64,000 nt of DNA from Clostridium sp. KNHs205 (GCF_000702945.1 NZ_JNLE01000005.1:372001-436000); one strand, 5' to 3'; positions 52,035 through 60,666 are shown, counted from the stretch's first letter. The notes: generated by a model not told the origin, from the sequence alone. Made by a program: numbers and translations.

Positions 52035-53183
52035 TTAACTACTCTTTGATGATACTTCTTTCCTTTGCACAACCCGGTTAATTTCATCGACAAAGGTACG
52101 GACATCATCAAAACCAGCCCTATTCATCTGAAAAAATAATTTACCGTGACATACATACTTTTTTCTGTCTCCGTAACTATAACGTGTTTTGGCAAGACAG
52201 AGGCCGTAGCAGCCTACACACTCCTCTAAGTCATTGTACATCCGCTGGGCAAATTCCTCATTTTCTGCCTGCAGGCTGCTTAAGGTTTCCTCCATAAAAT
52301 CAGCTTTTCTATGCCAGGTCTCCGGCTTTCCTTTGGTAATCAGATACCACTGCAGGGAATGTTTAAACAATTCATTGCCAAGATAAATGGCATAGGAAAA
52401 TCCATACTCCGAAGAAACATAAGTTATTTTATTACCGTTTTTTTCAATGCTTCTTTTAAATTTAAGATTCTTTTCAGCTTTAAAATAGTCATCGATACCA
52501 AGGATACACTTTTGTATTTCCTCCGGCAGCCTGGCGATACATGCTTCCATGGTAAGCTTTTCACCTGGAGTTCCCCACTGATTCGTAGTAATGGCAATGG
52601 GCAGTTCCTTCCCCTGGCGGATTATCTCACAATCCCCCTCGTACTCCGTAACAGCTATGGACTTTATCAAAAGGTTTACAAACTTATCACAGGCTATCTT
52701 TATTGTAAAGCCTTCATCGTTTTTTTCACGAAATTCTGCCGCTTTCATATACTTTTCTTTTTGGGAATAATATCGTTCTTCCCCCTGGATGAGAATCTGC
52801 ATTTCTTTTAGATCATATGTTACAGACAAATCAGTAAATACCTTCATAGGCATTTGATTATGATAAAAGAAAACTTTTCTGGCAGGTTTTACGATATCAT
52901 CCATTCTACGGTTGTCCGAACACAATGTACCAAAGTTGATACGCCCCTTTCCTACAAGAAGATAAAGACCGGGCTCATCTAGTTGGATGTTCATATCGAT
53001 CCGCAAAGGCAGTTTATAAGTTCCAGGTAATACAATATAAGAATTAACAGATAAATGCTCTGCATCAAAACGCTGTGATGGAATTGCATGTTTCGTTCTA
53101 ACTTTGAGCATGTCCTCCACCTGCTCACATTCAACACGTCCTTTTGCTATAATATCCCCCAAATTTATCCTATGCTTAACCAT
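52035..53183 (-). CDS. protein of unknown function with C-terminal Cys cluster
   Basis: I do not recognise a named family for this 382-residue protein. The N-terminal two-thirds are soluble and beta-rich with no signal peptide. The C-terminal part (about residues 265-375) has helices with LQAENEEFAQRMYNDLEECVGCYGLCLAKT and then YVCHGKLFFQMNRAGFDDVRTFVDEIN. The motif CVGCYGLC...CHG contains four Cys and one His that could hold a metal or iron-sulfur cluster. GGGAGG precedes the ATG. It stands alone with its own terminator. Similar proteins are probably restricted to anaerobic Firmicutes (inference). Confidence 0.6.
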   Translation of the reverse strand: MVKHRINLGDIIAKGRVECEQVEDMLKVRTKHAIPSQRFDAEHLSVNSYIVLPGTYKLPLRIDMNIQLDEPGLYLLVGKGRINFGTLCSDNRRMDDIVKPARKVFFYHNQMPMKVFTDLSVTYDLKEMQILIQGEERYYSQKEKYMKAAEFREKNDEGFTIKIACDKFVNLLIKSIAVTEYEGDCEIIRQGKELPIAITTNQWGTPGEKLTMEACIARLPEEIQKCILGIDDYFKAEKNLKFKRSIEKNGNKITYVSSEYGFSYAIYLGNELFKHSLQWYLITKGKPETWHRKADFMEETLSSLQAENEEFAQRMYNDLEECVGCYGLCLAKTRYSYGDRKKYVCHGKLFFQMNRAGFDDVRTFVDEINRVVQRKEVSSKSS

Positions 53184-53323
53184 GCCGCAACCTCCCGCTT
53201 TTTTAAACTGCTTACACTAATTTATTATGTTAGAGCTATTCTTATCCATAACTACAAGCTTGGCACCTATAGCATATACGGAGACTTTGTGCAACTTATC
53301 CCGTTTTCATTGTTTCTTAAATT

Positions 53324-53785
53324 TTATAAAGGCTTTTCCATAATAAAATTAGTTAAAAGGATTCCTTTCCGCTCAACCTGCTGCTCCTTTATCACTCTAA
53401 ATCCGAACTTTTCAAAGAAAGGTCTGGCTGTAATGGAAGCATGTGTAACCATTTTCCTCACACCCCGTTCCCTGATGTGCTTTTCAAGCTCATTACATAT
53501 ACATGTTGCAACACCCTTCCCCTGAAAATCCTTATGCACAAACAAACGGTCTAAATAACCGGTGTTATCTACATCTCCAAAGCCTAATAGCATGCCCTTC
53601 TCTACAACTACTATAGAATAGTGTTCCAGAAAGGAACGGTTCCAGGCTCCTTTATCAATATTGCCTGAAGCCCATGCGTTTACCTGTTCCTCCGTGTAAT
53701 GTTTTGTATTGATATGATGAACTGTATCATAAAATAGATCTGCTATTTCTTCAATGTCTGTTTCTTTATATTTCCTGATATCCAT
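53324..53785 (-). CDS. GNAT acetyltransferase
   Basis: The 153-residue protein begins MDIRKYKETDIEEIADLFYDTVHHIN, as in YafP-type GNATs, with LLGFGDVDNTGYLDRLFVHKDFQGKGVATCICNELEKHI for acetyl-CoA binding and ITARPFFEKFGFRVIKEQQVERKGI at the end. It matches the clostridial YafP/ElaA-like group; the substrate is unknown. A GAGGT site precedes the ATG. Confidence 0.87.
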   Translation of the reverse strand: MDIRKYKETDIEEIADLFYDTVHHINTKHYTEEQVNAWASGNIDKGAWNRSFLEHYSIVVVEKGMLLGFGDVDNTGYLDRLFVHKDFQGKGVATCICNELEKHIRERGVRKMVTHASITARPFFEKFGFRVIKEQQVERKGILLTNFIMEKPL

Positions 53786-53958
53786 AATACCTCGCTTATT
53801 AATTTAAAATTTCTTTCGCACATTTACTCTCAAAATCTATGTAGTATTGTGCATGTTAAATTATTTTATGGCTATTTTCAATATTATAAGGCAGTTTTTG
53901 GTAATTATCAATATAAAACCTTGAAAGCCCTGCAGTTCTATCTCAGCCTGCTGTACCC

Positions 53959-54525
53959 TTACAATCTTCTGCGGGTCAAACCAAAGCCAGCACCGCAGAT
54001 TCCACCCAAAATATGAGCTGCATGTGCAATTCCGTCTTTAGACCCGATGCTTAATACTTCCCCTCCGAGATAAACAATAAGTACCAATATCAGCGTCAAA
54101 GGAATCTTTCCATCCTTTACACCTGCAGCTGATGAGAGAACTATCATCATAAATACAACTCCGCTTGCTCCAAGCAATACGCTGCCCGGAAATAATACGA
54201 TGTAAAACAATCCTGATATAAATGCTGTAATTAAAATCATAGTCAAAAAAGCCTTAGGTTTATATTTTTCTTCCAGCATGGGACCCAATACCAGAAACAG
54301 CACCATGTTCCCGCTGTAATGACTCCAGTTGGCATGCCCCAGCACATGGCCGAATAGCCTGAAATAGGTAAAAGGATCCAATAATGAAGTGCGATGTGCA
54401 GAAAACAGTAAATTCGTAGTAAAGCCTCCTGTCATATAACCAAGAATCAGTACTGCCAGGGATATAAAAGCAAAGGTAAGGGTTACCGGAGAATTGTATT
54501 GAAATTTATCAAATATTTTTTTCAT
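53959..54525 (-). CDS. rhomboid-family intramembrane serine protease
   Basis: The 188-residue protein has about six membrane segments. The catalytic Ser121 is in VLLGASGVVF, the catalytic His171 in AHAAHILGG, and HANWSHYSGN supplies the conserved His/Asn of the second helix. It is a small bacterial rhomboid without soluble extensions. Its ATG abuts the first unit of a 42-44-bp tandem array that includes its leader. That array is split by the IS3-family element, so native promoter sequence may now lie 1.8 kb away. Confidence 0.85.
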   Translation of the reverse strand: MKKIFDKFQYNSPVTLTFAFISLAVLILGYMTGGFTTNLLFSAHRTSLLDPFTYFRLFGHVLGHANWSHYSGNMVLFLVLGPMLEEKYKPKAFLTMILITAFISGLFYIVLFPGSVLLGASGVVFMMIVLSSAAGVKDGKIPLTLILVLIVYLGGEVLSIGSKDGIAHAAHILGGICGAGFGLTRRRL

Positions 54526-54602
54526 AACTTTTCTTATCCTTTCATTTCTATCTATATATTATCATTCTTAACTTTTCTTATCCTTTCATTTCTATCTATA
54601 TT
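54526..54602. repeat. 42-44-bp leader repeats, left part (interrupted by the IS)
   Basis: Unit 1 (54526-54569) and the first 33 bases of unit 2 (54570-54602) share AACTTTTCTTATCCTTTCAT and TTCTATCTATAT. The IS divides unit 2; its remaining bases and units 3 and 4 follow at 56369-56440. On the minus strand each unit contains AAAGGATAAG, which serves as part of the rhomboid leader. Confidence 0.9.
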
Positions 54603-54767
54603 TATAATGTACCCATAACCGTGGACACTTTATTTAGTGAAGACCTGTCTTTCAGACATCCTTACTAAATATATCCTTAATTATGGACACTGTGCATTTA
54701 TTGTTTCCTTTTTCTTGGACACATCCCTTTGTTCATGGTATTCTTAATTCAGATCAGGAGGAATATC

Positions 54768-55184
54768 ATGAGCAGAAAGCAGTTTACCGATGAGCAAATG
54801 CAGCTACTACGTCAGAATCCATATACTCACAGCGTTACTAGGACTCGATTATCCTTTACCAAAAAGTTTAAAGAAATCTTCCACGCTGAATACCAAGCAG
54901 GAGAATTTCCGAGGCAGATTCTAATAGATCATGGTTATGATCCTGAACTCCTTGGCAACCGGATAGGGAGCATTGCTAACCGCATTCAGGAACAATACAA
55001 AAAGCACGGTGGGTTTCACCAAGGTTACGCTTCTCACAGATTGATAAAATCAAATACATCGACATCGGATAAACCCACATCTGAAAAAGATGAATTAATG
55101 CAGCTCAGGCATGAAGTTGATTATCTGAAACAGGAAGTTGAGTTTTTAAAAAAAATTTCCTCAATCAGAACTACAAAGAAGTAG
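54768..55184 (+). CDS. IS3-family OrfA (helix-turn-helix transposase subunit)
   Basis: The 138-residue protein has a helix-turn-helix part (KKFKEIFHAEYQAGEFPRQILIDHGYDPELLGNR) and a C-terminal leucine zipper-like helix (LMQLRHEVDYLKQEVEFLKKI) for multimerisation. ATG 54768 has a perfect AGGAGG before it. Near its end is an A8 run after TTTTT (55148-55155), a typical site for programmed -1 frameshifting to make the OrfAB fusion transposase. Confidence 0.88.
   Translation: MSRKQFTDEQMQLLRQNPYTHSVTRTRLSFTKKFKEIFHAEYQAGEFPRQILIDHGYDPELLGNRIGSIANRIQEQYKKHGGFHQGYASHRLIKSNTSTSDKPTSEKDELMQLRHEVDYLKQEVEFLKKISSIRTTKK
55148..55155 (+). promoter_or_regulatory. A8 slippery site for -1 frameshifting in the IS
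   Basis: The run reads TTTTTAAAAAAAATTT. The -1 frame is open from here through FKKNFLNQNYKEVGAWLMNDSS into OrfB without a stop, so a ribosome slip would join OrfA and OrfB. No experiment is implied. Confidence 0.7.
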
Positions 55185-55195
55185 GTGCTTGGCTT

Positions 55196-56212
55196 ATGAA
55201 CGATTCTTCCTGTGTTTTCGAAATCATCTACAGTACGATGCAGCTAAGCAATAATTCTCTTTCTGTTAAGGAGCTTTGCTCCATAGCAAATGTGTCGCGG
55301 AGTGGTTTTTATGCCTGGGTAAAAGCAGCTCCCACTCGTGAACTTCAGGAACAAAAGGATCACGAAGATTTCGATCTGATCCTGCTTGCCTACAAGATGC
55401 ATGGCTATACCAAAGGAGCCAGAGGCATCTATATGGCATTAATACATATGGATCCGCCGGTAATCATGAATCTTAAAAAGATTCGAAGGTTGATGGATAA
55501 ATTTCATCTCTCCTGTCCTTACCGTGGCCCTAATCCTTATAAAAGAATGGCGAAGGCTCTAAAAACCAGCTCTGTCGCAGATAACCTTCTTCAGCGTGAG
55601 TTCGAATGTTATGGTCAAAGAATGGTTTTGTTAACTGATATAACCTATCTCCCCTATAACAGAACCTTTGCTTATCTATCTACTATCCTGGATGCTTTCA
55701 CCAAGCAGATACTTTCCTATGTGCTGAGTGACTCTCTGGAAGTGGATTTCGTAGTTGAAACAATTAACAAACTGGTTGATGATCATGGAATTTCACTACA
55801 TGCAGAAACCATTGTCCACAGTGATCAAGGTTGTCACTACACTAGCCACAGTTTTATAAATATCCTTTATGACAAAAAGCTTCGGCAATCAATGTCACGT
55901 CGCGGCAACTGTTGGGATAATGCCCCACAGGAAAGCTTCTTCGGACATATGAAGGATCACATCAAAGCAAAACTTATTGGATGCACCGAGTTTGCCGAAG
56001 TCCAAGTCATCATTGATAACTACATGGATTTTTACAACAATCGGCGCTATCAATGGAATCTTGCAAAGCTTGCACCGAATGAATTTTACAAATTTGTTAC
56101 CACTGGCGAATATCCATTGGATGTTTTAAACGTGCCTGCCTTGCCGTCTATAGCTAAGAAACCGGAGGAACTTGGAGTCAAAGCAGAACTAAAAGATACT
56201 AAAAACCAATAA
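55196..56212 (+). CDS. IS3-family OrfB (DDE transposase)
   Basis: The 338-residue protein has an N-terminal HTH-like region (KELCSIANVSRSGFYAWVK) and a retroviral-type integrase core. The DDE residues are in LLTDITYLPYNRTFAYLS, IVHSDQGCHYTS, and NAPQESFFGHMKDHI. Its own ATG has only a weak ribosome site, fitting expression as an OrfAB fusion by -1 frameshift. The catalytic triad is intact, so the element may be active. Confidence 0.92.
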   Translation: MNDSSCVFEIIYSTMQLSNNSLSVKELCSIANVSRSGFYAWVKAAPTRELQEQKDHEDFDLILLAYKMHGYTKGARGIYMALIHMDPPVIMNLKKIRRLMDKFHLSCPYRGPNPYKRMAKALKTSSVADNLLQREFECYGQRMVLLTDITYLPYNRTFAYLSTILDAFTKQILSYVLSDSLEVDFVVETINKLVDDHGISLHAETIVHSDQGCHYTSHSFINILYDKKLRQSMSRRGNCWDNAPQESFFGHMKDHIKAKLIGCTEFAEVQVIIDNYMDFYNNRRYQWNLAKLAPNEFYKFVTTGEYPLDVLNVPALPSIAKKPEELGVKAELKDTKNQ

Positions 56213-56368
56213 ATTTCATAGAATACCATGGCATCATAGGGGCTGTATCTAAAACTGTGGATACTCCCCACAATACAGTGTATAAAATCAAGGTACTAGT
56301 TAAGTGAAAGTGTCCAAAAATTAGGTGCCTTTCTTTTTTTAAATGTCCTTGACAAGGGGTACAGTTCA

Positions 56369-56440
56369 ATTATCATTCTTAACTTTTCTTATCCTTTCAT
56401 TTCTATCTATATTATCATTCTTAACTTTCTTCATCAATAA
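56369..56440. repeat. 42-44-bp leader repeats, right part
   Basis: The end of unit 2 (56369-56380), full unit 3 (56381-56422, 42 bp) and a partial unit 4 (AACTTTC, 56423 on) continue the array cut by the IS. No ORF occurs here. Confidence 0.88.
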
Positions 56441-56910
56441 GAATTGTAACATTATTTCCAGTTTGTAATATATTAGTTGCATAAAACTTTTTTAGTGTTA
56501 TCTAACTTATACGTCCATAAGCTCAGGCAATTAAGGGATATTGACCAATTTGTAATTGATAACAATAATCACTTGCATTTTTACTATTTTAGGTTTATAA
56601 TAATTTAAAGTTAGGAATACCTAAATATCGACTTGATATTTAAAATAAGATAAGAAGAAAAGCATTAATCTAATAACAACGACAGCAACCTAATTATCAT
56701 CGTCAATTTTACTACTTCTTTTTAATTAACTACTTTTTTATTAATTACTTTTTTATTAACTTAATGCAAAGTACTATGGTACGCACTAATAAAAAGAACA
56801 ACAGGATATGTCAGATTTTATATGAAACAAAAGCGGTTGACATATTACTTCACCACAAAATACCCACTAAAATATAAACATTTAAAACAATCAAAGAATG
56901 GAGGATTTGT
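56441..56910. other. long regulatory region and leader of the metal uptake operon
   Basis: Beyond the repeat end, this region contains the promoter and operator at 56573-56624, then about 290 nt of leader before the ATG. The leader holds ACTACTTTTTTATTAATT-type direct repeats near 56715-56760 and a second TTGACA (about 56834) with no good -10. I see no yybP-ykoY or other known riboswitch. Confidence 0.4.
56573..56624 (+). promoter_or_regulatory. promoter and DtxR-family operator of the metal uptake operon
   Basis: TTGCAT (56573-56578) and perfect TATAAT (56596-56601) are 17 bp apart. Ten bases downstream is TTAGGAATACCTAA (56611-56624), whose arms TTAGG/CCTAA are perfect and match DtxR/IdeR/MntR/TroR-type boxes. 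Repression by a metal-bound DtxR-family regulator is the likely control. Confidence 0.75.
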
Positions 56911-57843
56911 ATGCTTAAGAATTTCAGAAATTTACTTGTTTTAAGTCTCGCTATCACTTTATTCCTGACGGGATGCCAGAAAGCAGAAAAAAATGAAACT
57001 AATGATACGTTAAAAATTGTAGCAACTACTACCATGCTGGCAGATCTGGCTGAGGTTATCGGCGGTGACCATGTTACGGTAAACGGACTGATGGGACCAG
57101 GTATTGACCCCCATCTCTACCAGGCAAGCGCAGGTGATGTTACCCTGATGCAAAAAGCGGATGTTGTAGTATATAACGGTCTGCACCTGGAGGGTAAAAT
57201 GGGTGAAATCTTTGAATCCCTGACAGACCGGGGCAGCATTGTAATCCGTATTGAAGACGGATTTTCAGAAGATGAGCTGCTCTCCTGGGAAAATGATCCT
57301 TCCATCCATGACCCCCATATCTGGTTTGATGTTTCTCTTTGGAAAGCTGCAGCTAAAACCGTAGCTGATAAGCTATCAGAAGCAGACAGTGCTCACAAAG
57401 AGGATTATTTAAATAACTTAGAGGAGTATCTGGTGGAATTAGATGACCTGGATACATACATCAAGGATAGAGTATCTGAAGTTCCTAAGGAGCAAAGAGT
57501 TCTGGTAACTGCACATGATGCTTTTAATTACTTTGGCAGGGCTTATGGTTTTGAGGTAAAAGGCTTACAGGGAATCAGTACCGACGCTGAAGCTGGCACC
57601 GCTGATGTAAGTAAACTGGCAGACTTTATTACGGAACGTAAGATCAAAGCTATTTTCGTAGAATCTTCCGTACCACCCAAAACAATCGAAGCCTTACAGG
57701 CAGCCGTGAAAGCCAAGGGTTTTGATGTAAGCATCGGCGGTGAATTATATTCTGATTCCTTAGGCGGGAAAGACTCTGGTGCTGACACCTATCTTTTAAC
57801 GGTAAAAGCAAATATAGATACCATTGCAGATGCATTAAAATAA
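56911..57843 (+). CDS. metal ABC transporter binding lipoprotein (TroA-like)
   Basis: The 310-residue protein has a lipoprotein signal (LTGC, Cys22) and the TroA cluster A-I fold. The metal ligands line up with TroA: His68 (GIDPHLY), His136 (HDPHIWFD), His202 (VTAHDAFNYFGRAYG) and Asp282 (YSDSLGG). The third ligand is His, as in TroA, not Glu as in Mn-specific PsaA/MntC. So zinc, manganese or both are possible. GGAGG precedes the ATG. It is the first gene of a four-gene operon behind a DtxR-type box. Confidence 0.9.
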   Translation: MLKNFRNLLVLSLAITLFLTGCQKAEKNETNDTLKIVATTTMLADLAEVIGGDHVTVNGLMGPGIDPHLYQASAGDVTLMQKADVVVYNGLHLEGKMGEIFESLTDRGSIVIRIEDGFSEDELLSWENDPSIHDPHIWFDVSLWKAAAKTVADKLSEADSAHKEDYLNNLEEYLVELDDLDTYIKDRVSEVPKEQRVLVTAHDAFNYFGRAYGFEVKGLQGISTDAEAGTADVSKLADFITERKIKAIFVESSVPPKTIEALQAAVKAKGFDVSIGGELYSDSLGGKDSGADTYLLTVKANIDTIADALK

Positions 57844-57869
57844 AAATTATTTAATAGGAGGTTACAACT

Positions 57870-58628
57870 ATGGAATTTAACAAATCTGATATTGCAGTTC
57901 ATATAGAAGACTTAACCGTTGCTTATGATGCTAAACCAGTTTTATGGGACATCGACTTAAATATCCCACAGGGCAAATTAATGGCAGTTATCGGCCCTAA
58001 CGGCGCGGGAAAGACCACTCTGCTTAAGGCTATGCTGGGACTTTTGATTCCGGTATCCGGATCCGTTCGATTTTTTGAAGAAACAGAAAACAGTCTTCGC
58101 AAGCTTAAGAATAAGGTTGCTTATGTACCTCAGAGCGGCAGTGTGGACTGGGACTTTCCGGCAACAGTATTAGATATTGTACTGATGGGCTGCTATGGCA
58201 GACTGGGGTTTTTTAAACGCCCGGGTAAGAAGGATAAAGAAAATGCCTTGCAGTGCCTGCAAAAAGTAGGTATGGAGGAGTATGCCGCAAGGCAGATCAG
58301 CCAGCTATCCGGCGGACAGCAGCAAAGAGTCTTCTTAGCCAGAGCCTTAATGCAGACCGCAGACATTTACTTTATGGATGAACCCTTTAAAGGTGTGGAT
58401 GTCCAGACAGAGAAAGCTATCGTGGTACTGCTAAAGGAACTGAAAGCTTCCGGCAAGACTGTAGTCGTGGTACATCATGACCTGCAGACTGTGCCAGAGT
58501 ATTTTGACTGGGTTACCCTGATTAATATCAAGGTGATAGCCAGCGGACCTGTTGAGGAGGTCTTCCACGAACAGAACCTGAAAAAAGCTTACCGCAGTTC
58601 CGGCAACCTGTTAAAAAGTGCAGTTTAG
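57870..58628 (+). CDS. metal ABC transporter ATPase (TroB-like)
   Basis: The 252-residue ATPase has Walker A GPNGAGKTTLLKAML, Q-loop AYVPQSGSVDWDFP (typical of TroB/ZnuC/MntB), signature LSGGQQQRVFLARAL, Walker B IYFMDEPFKGVD and switch His in VVHHDL. AGGAGG precedes the ATG. The gene follows the binding protein by 26 bp. Confidence 0.92.
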   Translation: MEFNKSDIAVHIEDLTVAYDAKPVLWDIDLNIPQGKLMAVIGPNGAGKTTLLKAMLGLLIPVSGSVRFFEETENSLRKLKNKVAYVPQSGSVDWDFPATVLDIVLMGCYGRLGFFKRPGKKDKENALQCLQKVGMEEYAARQISQLSGGQQQRVFLARALMQTADIYFMDEPFKGVDVQTEKAIVVLLKELKASGKTVVVVHHDLQTVPEYFDWVTLINIKVIASGPVEEVFHEQNLKKAYRSSGNLLKSAV

Positions 58629-58640
58629 GGAGGTATCGTT

Positions 58641-59564
58641 ATGGAAAATCTAATCTATCTGCTGAAAGACTATACTTTTCAGACAGTTGCCCTTGGTTCT
58701 GCAATTCTGGGTCTGATCAGCGGAGTTTTAGGAAGCTTTGCTGTACTTAGAAAACAAAGTCTCTTAGGTGACGGTGTATCCCATGCGGCACTTCCCGGCG
58801 TCGTGCTGGCCTTTATACTGACCGGTTCCAAAGACACGGAAGTCCTTCTCTTAGGTGCTCTGATATTCGGACTCCTGGCAACCTTATTTATGCTAAGTAT
58901 CGTAAAACATACGAGAATTAAATTTGACAGTGCCCTTGCGCTGGTTATGTCTGTATTCTTTGGTCTTGGTCTTGTACTGTTAACCTATGTACAAAAGATA
59001 CCCAATTCCAACCAGGCCGGACTTAAGAGGTTTATCTTCGGGCAGGCCTCCACTTTATTGAAAAGGGATGTTTACTTCATGGTAATCTGCGGGATAATCC
59101 TGCTTGCTGTTATCCTTTTATTCTGGAAGGAATTTAAATTATTTATCTTTGACAGCGAATATGCCAGAAGCCTTGGCTTTCCCGCTCAGAAATTAAATCT
59201 TCTGCTTTCCTTTTTGATTGTTATGGCAATAATTATCGGCCTTCAGACCGTAGGTGTTATCCTTATGAGTGCCATGCTGATTGCGCCGGCTGTAGCAGCA
59301 AGACAATGGACCAATAAATTCTGGGTTATGGTAGCACTGTCAGCACTCTTTGGCGCAATATCCGGTATCTCGGGTACGGTAGGAAGTTCTCTTACCTCTA
59401 AACTTCCAACAGGCCCTGCAATTGTTGTCATCGTAAGTACCATTGTCATATTCAGTGTTCTCTTTGCGCCGGGAAGGGGAATCCTCCAGAAGTTATTACA
59501 CCGGAGGAAGTTAAAGCAGTTTCTAATAAACAGAGGAGGTGATTCTGATGTCCCCGCAATTTGA
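58641..59564 (+). CDS. metal ABC transporter permease (TroC-like)
   Basis: The 307-residue protein is an ABC-3-type permease with about eight to nine helices. It begins TVALGSAILGLISGVLGSFAVLRKQSLLGDGVSHAALPGVVLAFIL, the usual metal-uptake permease N-terminus, and has GLQTVGVILMSAMLIAPAVAARQWT in the core. It follows the ATPase gene by 12 bp and overlaps the next permease by 17 bp when that starts at ATG 59548. Confidence 0.9.
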   Translation: MENLIYLLKDYTFQTVALGSAILGLISGVLGSFAVLRKQSLLGDGVSHAALPGVVLAFILTGSKDTEVLLLGALIFGLLATLFMLSIVKHTRIKFDSALALVMSVFFGLGLVLLTYVQKIPNSNQAGLKRFIFGQASTLLKRDVYFMVICGIILLAVILLFWKEFKLFIFDSEYARSLGFPAQKLNLLLSFLIVMAIIIGLQTVGVILMSAMLIAPAVAARQWTNKFWVMVALSALFGAISGISGTVGSSLTSKLPTGPAIVVIVSTIVIFSVLFAPGRGILQKLLHRRKLKQFLINRGGDSDVPAI

Positions 59565-60666
59565 AATCCAACTAATCGCAGTAATTGTTGCCATAGCCTG
59601 CTCCCTGCCGGGAGTCTTCCTGGTACTCAGGAAAATGTCTATGATGTCTGATTCCATTACCCACACCATCCTGCTTGGAATCGTCCTGGCTTTCTTCCTG
59701 ACTCACGACTTATCTTCTCCCCTGTTAATTGCTGGTGCAGCTTTAGTAGGACTTGCAACAGTATGGTTTACAGAGACCTTGAATCGAACGAAGCTTCTGT
59801 CAGAAGATGCAGCCATTGGTATCGTATTTCCTTTTCTCTTCTCTATTGCAATTATACTGATTACCAGATATGCAGGCTCCGTCCATCTGGATACAGATTC
59901 TGTGCTTTTAGGAGAACTTGCTTTCGCTCCCTTTAACCGAATGACGATATTCGGCTATGATATCGGTGCTAAGGCGATATACAGTACTCTTACATTATTA
60001 ATTATAAACCTGATTTTCATAATTACTTTCTTTAAAGAGCTGAAGGTGGTAACCTTCGACCCTATGCTGGCTGCCGTACTTGGAATTTCACCAACTCTTA
60101 TACATTATGGTCTTATGATGGTGGTATCCATGACCACTGTGGGAGCCTTTGAAGCCGTTGGTTCTGTACTGGTAGTTGCCTTTATGATTGGGCCTCCGGT
60201 AACGGCCTATCTCCTGACAGATAATTTAAAGCATATGCTTCTTTTAAGCGGAGGAATAGGTGCTCTGAACGGAATTCTGGGCTTCAACCTTGCGGTACTC
60301 TTTGATGTATCCATATCAGGCAGCATGGCGGTTATGACAGGTATTGTATTCCTGACTGTATTTATAACAGCACCGAAAAGAGGGCTTATAAGTTCCCTTA
60401 GAAGACGCAGCAGACAGCGATTAGATTTCAGCAAAAAGACCCTTCTGTTTCATTTATACAATCATGAAGGCAGCAAAGATGAATCTCAGGAAGCCGGTAT
60501 CTTTACATTATCCGTTCATTTTCACTGGGATGAGGCTTTAACGGATAGAATTGTTAAACTGTTAATGAAGGAAGGTAATATTATTGTTGAGAAGGATGTT
60601 ATTAAACTGACGGCTCAAGGCAGGTCGGTTAGTCAATCCGAATATGAAGCACTTTTCTCAGATTAG
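59548..60666 (+). CDS. metal ABC transporter permease (TroD-like) with C-terminal winged-helix-like extension
   Basis: The 372-residue protein has an ABC-3 permease domain (about residues 1-285: FLVLRKMSMMSDSITHTILLGIVLAF, GAFEAVGSVLVVAFMIGPPVTAYLL). A cytoplasmic extension (about 290-372: SKKTLLFHLYNHEGSKD...HFHWDEALTDRIVKLLMKEGNIIVEKDVIKLTAQGRSV) looks like a small winged helix of the DtxR type known at this position in other Gram-positives. ATG 59548 is chosen because GAGGAGG lies nine bases before it. Confidence 0.87.
   Translation: MSPQFEIQLIAVIVAIACSLPGVFLVLRKMSMMSDSITHTILLGIVLAFFLTHDLSSPLLIAGAALVGLATVWFTETLNRTKLLSEDAAIGIVFPFLFSIAIILITRYAGSVHLDTDSVLLGELAFAPFNRMTIFGYDIGAKAIYSTLTLLIINLIFIITFFKELKVVTFDPMLAAVLGISPTLIHYGLMMVVSMTTVGAFEAVGSVLVVAFMIGPPVTAYLLTDNLKHMLLLSGGIGALNGILGFNLAVLFDVSISGSMAVMTGIVFLTVFITAPKRGLISSLRRRSRQRLDFSKKTLLFHLYNHEGSKDESQEAGIFTLSVHFHWDEALTDRIVKLLMKEGNIIVEKDVIKLTAQGRSVSQSEYEALFSD

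Larger units (their letters stand above)
54603..56368 (+). mobile_element. IS3-family insertion sequence with 3-bp target duplication
   Basis: The element is flanked by direct ATT duplications (54600-54602 and 56369-56371). Removing it and one ATT gives ...CTATCTATATTATCATTCTT, exactly the sequence of the intact repeat unit at 56381-56422. Imperfect terminal inverted repeats share TGTACCC and GGACA (left TATAATGTACCC, right TGAACTGTACCCC). The left end has an internal hairpin (54633-54642 with 54661-54669) and three TGGACAC motifs. At 1766 bp it is somewhat longer than usual for IS3. It encodes OrfA and OrfB, both intact. Confidence 0.9.

Noticed and set aside
54608..56363. IS ends placed at TGTACCC/GGGTACA.
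   Set aside because: These boundaries leave unmatched bases on both sides. Ends at 54603 and 56368 give an exact ATT duplication and restore a perfect repeat unit.
56834..56870. Second promoter close to the TroA-like gene (TTGACA with TACCCA).
   Set aside because: The -10 is poor and spacing long. The upstream TTGCAT-TATAAT promoter with operator is far better; start mapping would decide.
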